A stretch of DNA of 64,000 nt from assembly GCA_903834515.1 (NCBI GenBank), contig CAILJM010000011.1, positions 1 through 64,000 of the forward strand. Direction: 5' to 3'. Below, piece after piece: positions 8,461 through 17,269 of the stretch. Source of the DNA: an uncultured Actinomycetes bacterium. Its GTDB lineage: Bacteria; Actinomycetota; Actinomycetes; Nanopelagicales; Nanopelagicaceae. Numbering within the stretch: position 1 is the first letter of the stretch; each line of letters begins with the position of its first letter. A program made the translations under genes and the position numbers. Under the pieces are notes generated by a model that saw only the letters and a program-made list of their open reading frames with translations, was not told the DNA's origin and did no database searches.

Positions 8461-9339
8461 ATGAGCGGATCTATGGATGAGTTATCTATCGAGGAGAACT
8501 CACCTGAAATCGCTGCGGAAAGCACTGGTTTTTCCGTACATTTAACTAACTTTGACGGCCCATTTGATCTATTGCTGCAACTTATTTCACGGCACAAAAT
8601 GGATGTCACGGACGTCGCACTGAGTGTTGTGACGGATGACTTCATCGCCTATATAAGAACCCTAGAAGGCTCTGAGGATGGCTGGGATCTTGACCAGACG
8701 ACAGAATTCCTGGTGGTGGCTGCGACGCTCCTAGACCTTAAAGCGGCCCGTTTGCTTCCATCAGGAGAGGTCGAGGATGAGGGCGACTTGGCTCTACTTG
8801 AAGCGAGAGACCTGCTCTTTGCTCGACTCCTTCAGTATCGAGCCTTTAAAGAAGTAGCTGCGATATTCCATACCAGAATTGATCTCAATACGAAGAGTTT
8901 CCCTAGAACTGTCGCTTTAGAGCCTCACTTCGCTCAATTGCTTCCCGAGGTACTCATCGGAGTTGGGCCAGAACGATTTGCTGCGATCGCCCAACGGGTC
9001 CTTGCCCCAAAGGTGGAGCAGACGCTCTCGATAGAACATATCCATAGCCCGCTCGTCAGCGTGACGGAGGAGGCAGTTCGCATCGTTGAAACACTGAGGA
9101 CAGCTGGACGTTCGAGCTTCCGAACGTTGATCGCAGATGCTGATTCGACCTTGGTCGTAGTTGCCCGATTCTTGGCCCTCCTGGAACTCTACCGAGAAGG
9201 TGTTCTTCGGTTTGAGCAGGTCGTCTCGCTAGGGGAGCTCCAAGTGACCTGGGTTGGTACGGCAACTGGCGAAATCCACGTCAGTGATGAATTCGACATC
9301 CCTCCAGTACCCATCGATTCTGCGACAGAAGAGGAATAA
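8461..9339 (+). CDS. scpA: Segregation and condensation protein A
   Basis: 292 residues. A variable 24-residue lead is followed by the conserved kleisin N-domain (FSVHLTNFDGPFDLLLQLIS, about 25-44), the AARLLPSG turn, and a C-terminal winged helix (about 200-270). ScpA bridges the SMC heads and with ScpB forms the SMC condensin. The ATG at 8461 is supported by the leaderless -10 hexamer; an ATG at 8473 is an alternative. scpB follows without a gap. Confidence 0.94.
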   Translation: MSGSMDELSIEENSPEIAAESTGFSVHLTNFDGPFDLLLQLISRHKMDVTDVALSVVTDDFIAYIRTLEGSEDGWDLDQTTEFLVVAATLLDLKAARLLPSGEVEDEGDLALLEARDLLFARLLQYRAFKEVAAIFHTRIDLNTKSFPRTVALEPHFAQLLPEVLIGVGPERFAAIAQRVLAPKVEQTLSIEHIHSPLVSVTEEAVRIVETLRTAGRSSFRTLIADADSTLVVVARFLALLELYREGVLRFEQVVSLGELQVTWVGTATGEIHVSDEFDIPPVPIDSATEEE

Positions 9340-9897
9340 ATGTCTAAAGTAGAAGTAAAGAGATCTATAGAAGCGATCCTCATGGTGGTCGATGAGCCAT
9401 TGGCCGAGCTTGTTTTGGCGCAGATCATTGAAGTTCCGACCGACGAGATCGTTGAGATTCTCGCCGAAATGGCTGGCGAGTACGATGAGCAGGGTCGTGG
9501 TTTTCAACTTCGACAGGTCGCCGGCGGGTGGCGATTCTACAGTCATCCGGATTTGGCGCCCTTGGTCGAGAAATTTGTCCTCGATGGGCAGCAATCTCGA
9601 CTCACACAAGCAGCGCTAGAGACTCTCGCCGTGATCGCATATAGGCAGCCTATTTCTCGAGCACGAGTCTCGGCGATTCGAGGCGTCAATGTAGAGGCCG
9701 TAATGAAGACCCTTGTCACTCGGGGACTGGTTGAGGAATCTGGGACCGAGCACGAAACCGGAGCGACGCTCTATCGAACGACTTCATATTTTCTTGAGAA
9801 ACTTGGCCTCAATAACGCTGCCGATCTTCCGGCTCTCGCACCATTCCTTCCTGATGTGGATGGTTTAGATGAGGTCTTGGCAACCCTCACGGATTAG
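9340..9897 (+). CDS. scpB: Segregation and condensation protein B
   Basis: 185 residues with two winged-helix domains typical of ScpB: VKRSIEAILMVVDEPLA at the start and QAALETLAVIAYRQPISRA near residue 88, followed by GVNVEAVMKTLVTRGLVEE. It dimerises and binds ScpA. The ATG directly follows the scpA stop, and GAGGAA at the end of scpA serves as ribosome-binding site. Confidence 0.95.
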   Translation: MSKVEVKRSIEAILMVVDEPLAELVLAQIIEVPTDEIVEILAEMAGEYDEQGRGFQLRQVAGGWRFYSHPDLAPLVEKFVLDGQQSRLTQAALETLAVIAYRQPISRARVSAIRGVNVEAVMKTLVTRGLVEESGTEHETGATLYRTTSYFLEKLGLNNAADLPALAPFLPDVDGLDEVLATLTD

Positions 9898-9995
9898 TTG
9901 AGAGTTCACATGAGAGGGTAGAGTAGCCCTCCCACATACAGAGAAGTCGCGTCGATGGCGCATCCAATGAATCGTGGAGATTCCGGAGTCCTAAC

Positions 9996-10730
9996 ATGGC
10001 ATTAGTAAGATTACATAAAGTCCTTGCCGAAGCTGGCGTTGCAAGTCGTCGCGCATCGGAAGAGTTGATACTCGATGGGCGTGTGAGCGTCGATGGAATC
10101 CAAATCCTGGAACTCGGCTTCAAAATTGATCCGGAAATCTCTGAAGTACAAGTTGATGGTGAAGCAATTCGATTAAATAAGTCTAAAACTTACCTTGCTT
10201 TTTATAAGCCAGCTGGGGTTTTGTCCACGATGTCCGACCCCGAGGGACGCTCAAATTTGGGCGACTTCTTCACTGGACGAAATGATCGACTTTTCCATGT
10301 TGGCCGTCTCGATAAGGAATCTGAAGGGCTGATTCTCCTCACCAACGATGGCGATGTTACTCATCGCGCCACGCACCCTTCTTATGGCTTGGTCAAGCGC
10401 TATTTGGTAGAGCTAGAAGGAGTTCTTTCGAAGTCAGATTTGGATGCCCTGGGTAGGGGAGTTGAGCTAGAAGATGGCCTTGCCCGAGCACTCGATGTGA
10501 AAACGGTTCGAGAGATTTCACAGAAGCATTCTTGGGCAGAGATCTCGATTCATGAAGGTCGCTATCACATCGTTCGCCGAATGTTCATGGCCCTTGAGCT
10601 ACCAGTCCTGAGACTCATCCGTACCGACTTTGGCCCGATCTCAATCGGAGAGCTGAAAGAGGGTCGATGGCGCAACCTTAATGATGGAGAGTTAACGAAA
10701 CTCTTCAATGATTTAAAGTTAAAGCGATAA
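9996..10730 (+). CDS. rluB: 23S rRNA pseudouridine synthase (RluB/RsuA family)
   Basis: 244 residues. An S4 domain (about 1-60, VRLHKVLAEAGVASRRASEE) is followed by the RsuA-type catalytic domain with GRLDKESEGL, where D106 is the catalytic aspartate. The family makes pseudouridine in the peptidyl-transferase region of 23S rRNA. GGAG ends seven bases before the ATG. It stands about 98 bases after scpB, the order seen in mycobacteria (Rv1709-Rv1711). Confidence 0.9.
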   Translation: MALVRLHKVLAEAGVASRRASEELILDGRVSVDGIQILELGFKIDPEISEVQVDGEAIRLNKSKTYLAFYKPAGVLSTMSDPEGRSNLGDFFTGRNDRLFHVGRLDKESEGLILLTNDGDVTHRATHPSYGLVKRYLVELEGVLSKSDLDALGRGVELEDGLARALDVKTVREISQKHSWAEISIHEGRYHIVRRMFMALELPVLRLIRTDFGPISIGELKEGRWRNLNDGELTKLFNDLKLKR

Positions 10731-10969
10731 ATCGAATAGATTTTATGGTTTAATATCTATATCTCTTTTAGGAAGTGAATAAGTATTTATATATCGACAA
10801 AAGAGCGCGTATTTTTCTGTTAATATATCGATATATTATTATTTATTTCCTCAACAACCGTCATTGCTTTAGTGTCGACAATTAGAGAAACTGAAAATTA
10901 ATAAAACACTTTAAAGACATAGCGGGAAATAGAGATTTAAATGGAATTCGAAACGAGTACTGTTAACCC
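10731..10969. other. AT-rich intergenic island with an 18-base perfect palindrome
   Basis: 239 bases without a gene between rluB and aroH. By direct count, 10741-10920 has 47 G/C in 180 bases (26%), far below the flanking genes. It contains the perfect palindrome TAATATATCGATATATTA at 10821-10838, a related string TATATATCGACA at about 10788, and TGTCGACA at 10873-10880. It ends in the aroH promoter. It could be an operator, a promoter with UP-like elements, or a nucleoid-protein site; there is no evidence for a coding frame. Confidence 0.75.
10958..10963 (+). promoter_or_regulatory. -10 element for aroH (leaderless)
   Basis: TACTGT followed by TAACCC and the ATG at 10970 gives the exact six-base leaderless spacing. 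Confidence 0.62.
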
Positions 10970-11332
10970 ATGAAGGTACGAGCATTTCGAGGGGCAACTC
11001 AACTTTCGGCCGACAACGCCGTGGAGATGGAATCTGCAGTCTGTGAGTTACTGACCGAGCTCTTTGAAAAGAATGGGATCGATCGCGATGACCTGATCTC
11101 AATTCTCTTTACTGCCACCCCTGATATCACCTCTGAATTTCCCGCAAAGACTGCCCGATCCTTGAATTTGGGCTCTGTTCCTCTTATCTGCGCGGTAGAA
11201 ATGGATGTAGCAGCTGCTCTTCCACGCGTTATTCGCGTAATGGTTCATGCACATTCTGAAGCGGGCTTGGATGAGGTCTTTCATATCTATCGTCGGGGTG
11301 CGGAAGCTCTACGACGTGATTTAGCGCAGTAA
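10970..11332 (+). CDS. aroH: Chorismate mutase, AroH type
   Basis: 120 residues, the size of the monofunctional AroH class. The pattern MKVRAFRGATQLSADNAVEM with conserved Arg7, the ISILFTATPDI strand, FPAKTARSLNLG, and VIRVMVHAH near residue 90 match the trimeric Bacillus-type fold. It converts chorismate to prephenate, the substrate of TyrA encoded next. It has no regulatory or secretion domain. Confidence 0.93.
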   Translation: MKVRAFRGATQLSADNAVEMESAVCELLTELFEKNGIDRDDLISILFTATPDITSEFPAKTARSLNLGSVPLICAVEMDVAAALPRVIRVMVHAHSEAGLDEVFHIYRRGAEALRRDLAQ

Positions 11333-11359
11333 TTCAATGATCATCTGGGAGCAGGGCGG

Positions 11360-12427
11360 GTGCGGGCGTTGAATATTCGAATTGTCGGGTCCGGGCTTAT
11401 TGGAACTTCGCTTGGACTTGCGCTCAAAGCCCAAGGCCACATCTTGGAGATGTGCGATCTAAATGTAAATCATCAAAAGTTGGCTCGGGATCTCGTGGGC
11501 TCCGAGGAGTTCTCTTCTCCGGAACTCATCGTCATCGCCACGCCAGTTGAACATGTTTTTCCCGTTCTGCTAGAACAATTTTCACAGAACCCTGAAGCAA
11601 GGTTTATAGATATAAGTGGATTAAAGTCCAACCTTCTACTAGAAGTTGCGCGAATACCGGGGTTAAATGCTCGTTTCCTGGGGACACATCCGATGGCTGG
11701 GCGAGAAGTTGTTGGACCTGAAGGTGCTCGAGGCGATCTCTTTGAAGGTCGAGCCTGGATAGTTACTCCTAGTTCTCAAACCAGTTCTGAATTTCTTGCG
11801 GCGATCCGAGAGATCATTTCAAGTACTGGTGCCTCGATCTTCGAACTTGAGCCAGAGATCCATGATGAACGAATCGCTCTAGTCTCTCATCTACCTCAAA
11901 TTGTGAGCACCCTCTTGGGTGCAGAGTTGGCTGATCGAGATTCGGAGGAGCTCACACTGGCAGGGGCGGGGTTACGTGACACTTCACGATTGGCAGCAGG
12001 TTCTGCCGATCTTTGGTCCTCCCTCTTGACGCTCAATGCTCAGGCAGTCCTTCCGCTCCTAGAATCACTAAAAGGATCTATCGACATATTGTTAGATCGA
12101 TTAGAGGCCGGGGACCGAGAGGGGATCCGAGAGATCATCGAAGCTGGCAATCGAGGTCGTGCGCTCATTCCTGGAAAACATGGCGGAAAGTTGCGTGAGT
12201 ATCACCTGCTTCCCATTGTGATCGACGATAAGCCAGGTCAGCTAGCAAAAATTTTCAATGAGTGTGAGCGAGTGAAAGTAAATATCGAAGATCTCTCGAT
12301 TGAACATAGCCCTGGTCAAGAGACTGGACTTATCACCCTCGCTCTTTCATCTCAGGATGCCGAAAAGTTGCATAGTCATCTTCTAGAGCACGGTTGGTTG
12401 GCACACAAACCTCGATCTGCTCATTAA
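11360..12427 (+). CDS. tyrA: Prephenate dehydrogenase with C-terminal ACT domain
   Basis: 355 residues. A Rossmann domain starts IRIVGSGLIGTSLGLAL (GxGxxG). The conserved GTHPMAGREVVGPEGA segment binds substrate, and a helical dimerisation domain (about 180-275) follows. An ACT domain at about 280-350 (YHLLPIVIDDKPGQLAKIF) probably mediates tyrosine feedback. It makes 4-hydroxyphenylpyruvate. The GTG at 11360 has GGGAG eight bases upstream. The gene is 27 bases after aroH, so the two form a tyrosine pair. Confidence 0.93.
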   Translation: MRALNIRIVGSGLIGTSLGLALKAQGHILEMCDLNVNHQKLARDLVGSEEFSSPELIVIATPVEHVFPVLLEQFSQNPEARFIDISGLKSNLLLEVARIPGLNARFLGTHPMAGREVVGPEGARGDLFEGRAWIVTPSSQTSSEFLAAIREIISSTGASIFELEPEIHDERIALVSHLPQIVSTLLGAELADRDSEELTLAGAGLRDTSRLAAGSADLWSSLLTLNAQAVLPLLESLKGSIDILLDRLEAGDREGIREIIEAGNRGRALIPGKHGGKLREYHLLPIVIDDKPGQLAKIFNECERVKVNIEDLSIEHSPGQETGLITLALSSQDAEKLHSHLLEHGWLAHKPRSAH

Positions 12428-12430
12428 CAG

Positions 12431-12436
12431 TAAGGT
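12431..12436 (+). promoter_or_regulatory. -10 element for cmk-der (leaderless)
   Basis: TAAGGT starts four bases after the tyrA stop and is followed by six bases and the ATG at 12443. AAGG inside it could also act as a weak ribosome-binding site if the RNA comes from tyrA. Confidence 0.5.
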
Positions 12437-12442
12437 TCTCTC

Positions 12443-14410
12443 ATGTCGACTACCGTGATCGCAATAGATGGTCCGAGTGGTTCCGGAAAATCAACAACAG
12501 CTCGCGCAATTGCCACTCGCGCAAATTGGGATTATCTAGATACCGGTGCGCTCTATCGAGCAGTCACCTGGATTGCTCTTGATCGGAATATTGAAAATCC
12601 ACGAGAACTCGTACGAGCCTGCGAAGAGACCGGCATTCGTTTCGATGCAGATCCCGTCGAACCGATCGTATATGCAGGGGAAAAAGATATCTCCGAGGCA
12701 ATCAGATCTCTGCGGGTGACTGACCAAGTGAGTGTTTTTGCTCAGATGGGTGAAGTTCGCGAATATTTGTTGCATATTCAGCGCGAAATGATCCATGCGG
12801 CAAAGAATGGAATTGTCGTCGAAGGTCGTGACATTGGAACAGTTGTCGCACCTGAAGCGCACATGAAGATTTTTCTCTATGCAGATCTTGATCAACGCAC
12901 AGCCCGCCGCGAGAGAGAGATAGAAGCTGCAAGTACAGAAGAGATTGAACGCTCACTTTCGACAAGGGATGAGCTCGATAGCAAGAGAAAGATTTCTCCG
13001 CTGCGCATGGCTGAGGATGCCCTTGAAATCGATTCCACCAATCTGGACCTCGATGAAGTGGTTGAAGTTGTCTGGGGATGGCTCAAAGAACGAAACCTCC
13101 TAGGGCTACCCAAGGTTGCAGTGATAGGTCGACCAAACGTAGGCAAATCCACTTTGGTGAATCGAATTATTGGCCGAAGAGAAGCAATCGTGGAAGACAC
13201 ACCTGGGGTAACTCGAGACCGCGTGAAATATGAGGCAGAGTGGAATGGGCGTCGATTCCTACTGATCGATACGGGTGGTTGGGAAGTTAAACCTGAAGGT
13301 ATTTCAGAGAAGATCACCGCTGGCTCAGAGATCGCTATCGCCGAATCTGATGTCATTCTCTTTGTAGTTGATGCGCAAGTTGGTGCCTTAGATGAAGACG
13401 AAGCGCTCCTGCATCTCCTAAGACGATCTGGCAAAACGGTAATTCTGGTTGCAAACAAGGTTGATGGGACTGCAGAAGAGTCGCAGGCTCATGCGTTGTG
13501 GAATCTTGGATTAGGCGAACCACACTTTGTATCGGCGCTCCATGGTCGTGGCGCCGGAGATTTGATGGACCTTTTGATCGCAAAGCTTCCTGAAGTAGGT
13601 AGTGAGCCGATGGATGATGGTTATCGACGTATCGCGTTGGTAGGCCGCCCAAATGTTGGAAAGTCGAGTTTACTGAATGCTCTTGCGGGAGAAGCTCGCG
13701 TTCTTGTAGATGATGTTGCGGGAACAACACGTGACCCCGTCGATGAACTTATTAATTTCGGTGGATCAATCTGGCGCTTTATAGATACGGCCGGAATTCG
13801 TCGCCGAAGCCATCAAGATTCTGGTACCGATTATTACGCATCACTTCGCACCGCAAATGCACTTGCGCGCGCAGAGGTGGCAGTAGTTGTCTTTGATGCA
13901 TCGGAGCCACTTACCGAACAAGATATCCGTATTGTCACCATGGCTGAAGAGGCTGGCCGCGCATTAGTTCTCGTCATGAATAAATGGGATCTTGTTGATG
14001 AGGATCGACAAGCGCAATTAGCAAAAGAGATGGATCGCCAACTCGAACGCTACCCATGGGCGCAACGAGTAAATATTTCCGCGAAGACAGGTTGGCATAG
14101 AGATCGTCTTGCGCCTGCGCTACGTACTTCATTAACAAGTTGGGAGAAGCGCGTTCCGACATCGAAGCTCAACGCCTTCCTAGGGGCCCTCATTTCGGCT
14201 ACACCACCACCTGTGCGAGGTGGAAAGCAACCTAAGATTAGGTTCGCTACACAGGCTGCGATCATGCCTCCAAAATTTGTTATTTTCGCAAGTGATTGGG
14301 TGGAAGCTTCTTATCGTCGCTTCATTGAACGTCGCCTTCGCGAAGAATTTGGCTTTGAAGGTAGCCCGGTAGAAGTTGCGCTCAAAATCAAAGAGCGTGA
14401 CCAGGCCTAA
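12443..14410 (+). CDS. cmk-der: Fused cytidylate kinase and GTPase Der
   Basis: 655 residues with two complete enzymes in frame. Residues 1 to about 215 are CMP kinase: P-loop GPSGSGKST (10-18), [11 protein letters not shown], and the [11 protein letters not shown] segment. From about 220 comes Der/EngA: first G domain GRPNVGKST near 227, second G domain GRPNVGKSS near 400, both NKxD motifs (NKVDG, NKWDL), and a C-terminal KH-like domain from about 540. Cmk recycles CMP/dCMP; Der is a 50S ribosome assembly GTPase. In mycobacteria the genes are adjacent and separate (Rv1712-Rv1713); fusion is known in some actinobacteria such as bifidobacteria. Confidence 0.96.
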   Translation: MSTTVIAIDGPSGSGKSTTARAIATRANWDYLDTGALYRAVTWIALDRNIENPRELVRACEETGIRFDADPVEPIVYAGEKDISEAIRSLRVTDQVSVFAQMGEVREYLLHIQREMIHAAKNGIVVEGRDIGTVVAPEAHMKIFLYADLDQRTARREREIEAASTEEIERSLSTRDELDSKRKISPLRMAEDALEIDSTNLDLDEVVEVVWGWLKERNLLGLPKVAVIGRPNVGKSTLVNRIIGRREAIVEDTPGVTRDRVKYEAEWNGRRFLLIDTGGWEVKPEGISEKITAGSEIAIAESDVILFVVDAQVGALDEDEALLHLLRRSGKTVILVANKVDGTAEESQAHALWNLGLGEPHFVSALHGRGAGDLMDLLIAKLPEVGSEPMDDGYRRIALVGRPNVGKSSLLNALAGEARVLVDDVAGTTRDPVDELINFGGSIWRFIDTAGIRRRSHQDSGTDYYASLRTANALARAEVAVVVFDASEPLTEQDIRIVTMAEEAGRALVLVMNKWDLVDEDRQAQLAKEMDRQLERYPWAQRVNISAKTGWHRDRLAPALRTSLTSWEKRVPTSKLNAFLGALISATPPPVRGGKQPKIRFATQAAIMPPKFVIFASDWVEASYRRFIERRLREEFGFEGSPVEVALKIKERDQA

Positions 14411-14415
14411 TTGAG

Positions 14416-15009
14416 ATGGCTTCACCACGCAAAGTACTGACGGTTCCAAATGCCCTAACGGCGCTGCGTGGGGCTGGAATTCCGCTCTTTCTCTGGCTCT
14501 TTCTCTCGCGCCATAACGCAGGCTTAAGTTTTCTCGTCCTGGCGCTCGGCGCGCTTACCGATTATTTAGATGGGAAACTGGCTCGTTGGCTCGATCAAGA
14601 ATCTGCGTTGGGAGCAGCCCTCGATCCAGCTATTGACCGCGCCTATATTGCCGCGACCGTGATTTCGATGGCGGTTCGAGATTTCATTCCATGGTGGCTC
14701 GTAATCGTTCTACTTGCAAGAGATCTTTGGATGGCTGCGGTTATCATCTTCTACAAGAAAATCTCTGGAGAAATCTTTGTAGTGACCTTTCTGGGCAAGG
14801 CAGCTACATTCAATCTCCTCTATGCATTTCCATTACTGCTCTTGCAATCTTCGACAGGAAATGGTCGGATTGCCAAAATCCTCGGGTGGAGTTTCGCGCT
14901 GTGGGGGATAGGCTTGTACCTGTACACGGCGATCGATTACACGCGCATAGCTGTTGACAATAAGAGAAGTAAGAAAAGAACACTGACGAGAACGAAGAAA
15001 GGCTCCTAA
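14416..15009 (+). CDS. pgsA: CDP-alcohol phosphatidyltransferase
   Basis: 197 residues. The family signature D-x2-DG-x2-AR-x(n)-G-x3-D-x3-D is visible from residue 49 (DYLDGKLARWLD, then GAALDPAID). About five hydrophobic segments make it an inner-membrane enzyme. It probably makes phosphatidylglycerophosphate or a related phospholipid; the exact acceptor (glycerol-3-phosphate, inositol phosphate or cardiolipin precursor) cannot be read from sequence. The basic tail RSKKRTLTRTKK is cytoplasmic. It begins 5 bases after der, and gcvH starts on its stop codon. Confidence 0.85.
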   Translation: MASPRKVLTVPNALTALRGAGIPLFLWLFLSRHNAGLSFLVLALGALTDYLDGKLARWLDQESALGAALDPAIDRAYIAATVISMAVRDFIPWWLVIVLLARDLWMAAVIIFYKKISGEIFVVTFLGKAATFNLLYAFPLLLLQSSTGNGRIAKILGWSFALWGIGLYLYTAIDYTRIAVDNKRSKKRTLTRTKKGS

Positions 15010-15386
15010 TGTCCAACTCTCCCGATCACTTGAAATATACGAAAGAGCACGAGTGGGTCGAAGAACGCGAAGGCGGCCTTATCCGAATGGGAATCACTGA
15101 TTTCGCTCAAGGCGCCCTCGGGGACATCGTCTACATTCAACTTCCAACAGTAGGCGAAATGCTCGTCGCTGGCGCGGTCTGTGGCGAAGTTGAGTCAACA
15201 AAATCGGTAAGTGAGATCTACGCCCCTGTATCGGGAAAAGTTGTAGCGGTAAATTCCGATCTCGACAAGAGCCCAGAGTCGCTCAACGTGGACCCTTATG
15301 GCGCTGGCTGGATTGCCGATGTTGAAATTTCATCTACTCCATCAGATCTCTTGAGTGCAAGTGAGTACTCCGAGCTGACGGCTTGA
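15009..15386 (+). CDS. gcvH: Glycine cleavage system H protein
   Basis: 125 residues. The lipoyl domain has the attachment site GEVESTKSVSEIYAP with Lys65. It shuttles the aminomethyl group between GcvP, GcvT and lipoamide dehydrogenase. The ATG overlaps the preceding stop by one base (TAATG), with AAAGG upstream. gcvP is further along this block at 17847; gcvT is not in the window. Confidence 0.97.
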   Translation: MSNSPDHLKYTKEHEWVEEREGGLIRMGITDFAQGALGDIVYIQLPTVGEMLVAGAVCGEVESTKSVSEIYAPVSGKVVAVNSDLDKSPESLNVDPYGAGWIADVEISSTPSDLLSASEYSELTA

Positions 15387-15493
15387 CCGCCCACTTTCTT
15401 CCGAATAGTGTCAGCCTCCAGTTGACCTCAACGCTTTTCTAGGTCGAACAAAGTCTTTCTCACGTTTTATGAGTAGTCGAAAGGGGTTTAGTG

Positions 15494-15949
15494 ATGAAGT
15501 CACCCGAGACCCCTCATGAGAGAGCAGATCTGACCTCAACCATTCATCTCTCGACACTTCGATCGGTGAGAAATCAACGGAATATCGAAGAGATTTTTTC
15601 GTCGTTAAGTTCTGAAGAACGGGCGATCATCGCGGCACTTCCAAAGAATTCAGCGATGTTCGTTGTGCTCGCCGGGCCAAATAAAGGCGCAAGATTCCTC
15701 ATTGATGGGGAGAGCACATCTATCGGTAGAGATTCACGTTCTGAAATTTTCTTGGATGATGTAACGGTTTCCAGAAAACACGCAATGATTACCAGAAGCG
15801 ATAAAGGATTCACGGTCGTTGATTCTGGGAGCCTCAATGGCACCTACCTCAATTCGCAACCTGTACTGACAGAGCGACTAGTCGTGGGAGATGAAGTTCA
15901 TATTGGCAAGTATCGGTTAACTTTTTTTTCAGGGAAGGGTAATTCATGA
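15494..15949 (+). CDS. garA: FHA-domain regulator, GarA/OdhI-like
   Basis: 151 residues. A flexible N-terminus with Thr14 and Thr16 (ADLTSTIHLST) corresponds in position to the phospho-threonine motif of GarA/OdhI. A single FHA domain at about 55-145 shows SIGRDSRS, SRKH and GSLNGTYLN. GarA/OdhI, when unphosphorylated, inhibits 2-oxoglutarate dehydrogenase and adjusts glutamate metabolism under PknB/PknG control. The exact ETTS motif is not conserved here. The ATG at 15494 has AAGGGG at the right spacing; GTG 15491 is an alternative. gcvH-garA-ftsR order matches Rv1826-Rv1828. Confidence 0.88.
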   Translation: MKSPETPHERADLTSTIHLSTLRSVRNQRNIEEIFSSLSSEERAIIAALPKNSAMFVVLAGPNKGARFLIDGESTSIGRDSRSEIFLDDVTVSRKHAMITRSDKGFTVVDSGSLNGTYLNSQPVLTERLVVGDEVHIGKYRLTFFSGKGNS

Positions 15950-16659
15950 GCGTTCCTGCACGCGCCTATCTGAGCATCGGCGAGGTACTCGGCAAACTCC
16001 GCGGGGAATTTCCTGATGTCACTATCTCTAAGATTCGCTTCTTGGAAGCTGAGGGTCTTATTGATCCACAGCGGACGCCATCGGGATATCGCAAGTTCAC
16101 TAGCGTTGATCTAGAACGTTTGAGATATGTCCTTGCCGCGCAGCGTGATCAATACCTTCCGTTGCGAGTGATAAAAGAGAATTTGGATGCGATTGACCGT
16201 GGACTCACGCCCGCAGCGGTTCCTGGTGGTTCGGCTGCGCCGCGCTTAGCGACTGTTGATGGCGATTTTGCGCCAAGCCATTTCGCCTCAGAGAGCGAAC
16301 TACGCCTCTCTCGTGCTGAACTTCTGCAGAGCTCGGAGATCACTGATGATCAGCTCACTGAATTGGAATCCTTCGGGCTGATCGCGATTAAGGGTCGCTA
16401 CTACGATGCGGATGCACTCGCTGTTGCGCGGGCTGTCTCTGAAATGGCGAATTTCGGTATTGAAGCTCGACACCTTCGTTCATTCAAGAGCGCGGCAGAT
16501 CGAGAAGTGGGTCTTGTCGAGCAGGTCATAACCCCGTTATTGCGCCAAAAGGGATCTGAAGCAAAAGCTCGCGCTGAAGAGGTTCAGAACGAGTTAGCCT
16601 CGATTTCAGTGCGTCTTCATGCGGCCTTGGTGCGAGCCGGCCTTCATCGTTCTAAGTAG
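15946..16659 (+). CDS. ftsR: MerR-family regulator, FtsR-like
   Basis: 237 residues. A MerR winged helix occupies about 1-80 (YLSIGEVLGKLR, ISKIRFLEAEGLI, RTPSGYRKFT), and a second helical regulatory region with YYDADALAVARAV follows. Its position directly after garA, overlapping it by four bases (ATGA), matches Corynebacterium ftsR, which activates ftsZ, and Rv1828. Function is by synteny and family. Confidence 0.85.
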   Translation: MSVPARAYLSIGEVLGKLRGEFPDVTISKIRFLEAEGLIDPQRTPSGYRKFTSVDLERLRYVLAAQRDQYLPLRVIKENLDAIDRGLTPAAVPGGSAAPRLATVDGDFAPSHFASESELRLSRAELLQSSEITDDQLTELESFGLIAIKGRYYDADALAVARAVSEMANFGIEARHLRSFKSAADREVGLVEQVITPLLRQKGSEAKARAEEVQNELASISVRLHAALVRAGLHRSK

Positions 16660-16686
16660 CGAAAACCCCATGTCGATGGCTTCCTC

Positions 16687-17166
16687 GTGACAACCTCATC
16701 ATTTTTGCCTGTTGAAGTGATCGGCGTTCGTGTTGAGATGCCCTCTAACCAGCCCATCGTCTTGCTTCGCGAGATTGGCGGCATTCGATATCTGCCGATC
16801 TGGGTCGGAGCTGTCGAAGCAAGCGCTATCGCCTTTGCCCAACAAGGGGTGATGCCACCGAGGCCGATGACTCACGATCTTCTTAAAACTGTGATTGATG
16901 AACTTGGCCGGCCACTGATCAAGGTTCATCTCACGGAGATCCGGGAGGGAGTCTTCTACGCTGAACTCCACTTTGAAGGTGGAATGACCATCTCGGCACG
17001 GCCGAGTGATGCGGTCGCTCTGGCGTTACGCGCAGATATTCCAATATTGGCTTCAATGGATCTGATCGTCGCTGTAGGGATTGAGATTCCCGATGCATCG
17101 GAGGATGAGGTAGAGAAGTTTCGAGAGTTTTTGGATCAGATCAATCCTGAAGATTTCGCAGGCTAA
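16687..17166 (+). CDS. Bifunctional nuclease (BFN/DUF151) family protein
   Basis: 159 residues. The domain covers about 8-135, with VEVIGVRVEMPSNQPIVLL, ILPIWVG-like YLPIWVGAVEASAIA, RPMTHDLL and ISARPSDAVALAL. The name comes from a plant nuclease activity; the bacterial role is not established. It corresponds to Rv1829. The only sensible start is GTG 16687, which has neither a ribosome-binding site nor a TANNNT element, so the start is less certain than the frame. Confidence 0.88.
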   Translation: MTTSSFLPVEVIGVRVEMPSNQPIVLLREIGGIRYLPIWVGAVEASAIAFAQQGVMPPRPMTHDLLKTVIDELGRPLIKVHLTEIREGVFYAELHFEGGMTISARPSDAVALALRADIPILASMDLIVAVGIEIPDASEDEVEKFREFLDQINPEDFAG

Positions 17167-17179
17167 CCCTCAAGTTCTT

Positions 17180-17233
17180 GTTGAAGGTTTGCATCTTTGG
17201 TGTGTCGGTTCTTGCGTAGGCCAAACCCTCAAC
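17180..17233. promoter_or_regulatory. Inverted repeat in the promoter of the second MerR gene
   Basis: GTTGAAGGTTTG (17180-17191) and CAAACCCTCAAC (17222-17233) are complementary at 11 of 12 positions, with a 30-base spacer. AACCCTCAA also occurs directly at 17165-17173 and 17225-17233. The right arm lies between the proposed -35 and -10 elements, where a repressor or MerR-type protein would act. Whether it works as DNA operator or RNA hairpin is unknown. Confidence 0.5.
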
Positions 17234-17240
17234 CTATCCT
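17212..17240 (+). promoter_or_regulatory. Candidate promoter for the second MerR gene
   Basis: TTGCGT (17212-17217) and TATCCT (17235-17240) are separated by 17 bases, a good sigma-70-type arrangement. It would give a leader of about 22 bases containing the GAAGTGAG ribosome-binding site. Confidence 0.5.
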
Positions 17241-17269
17241 TTAGCCATTCCCCATAGAAGTGAGTAGCA

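Noticed and set aside
7089-9900. parS centromere near parA
   Set aside because: No TGTTTCACGTGAAACA-like sequence was seen, and no ParB gene is present.
12892-13458. Long antisense open frame (188 codons) inside cmk-der
   Set aside because: It is Ser/Arg-rich, as expected for the complement of a coding frame, and cmk-der is clearly real.
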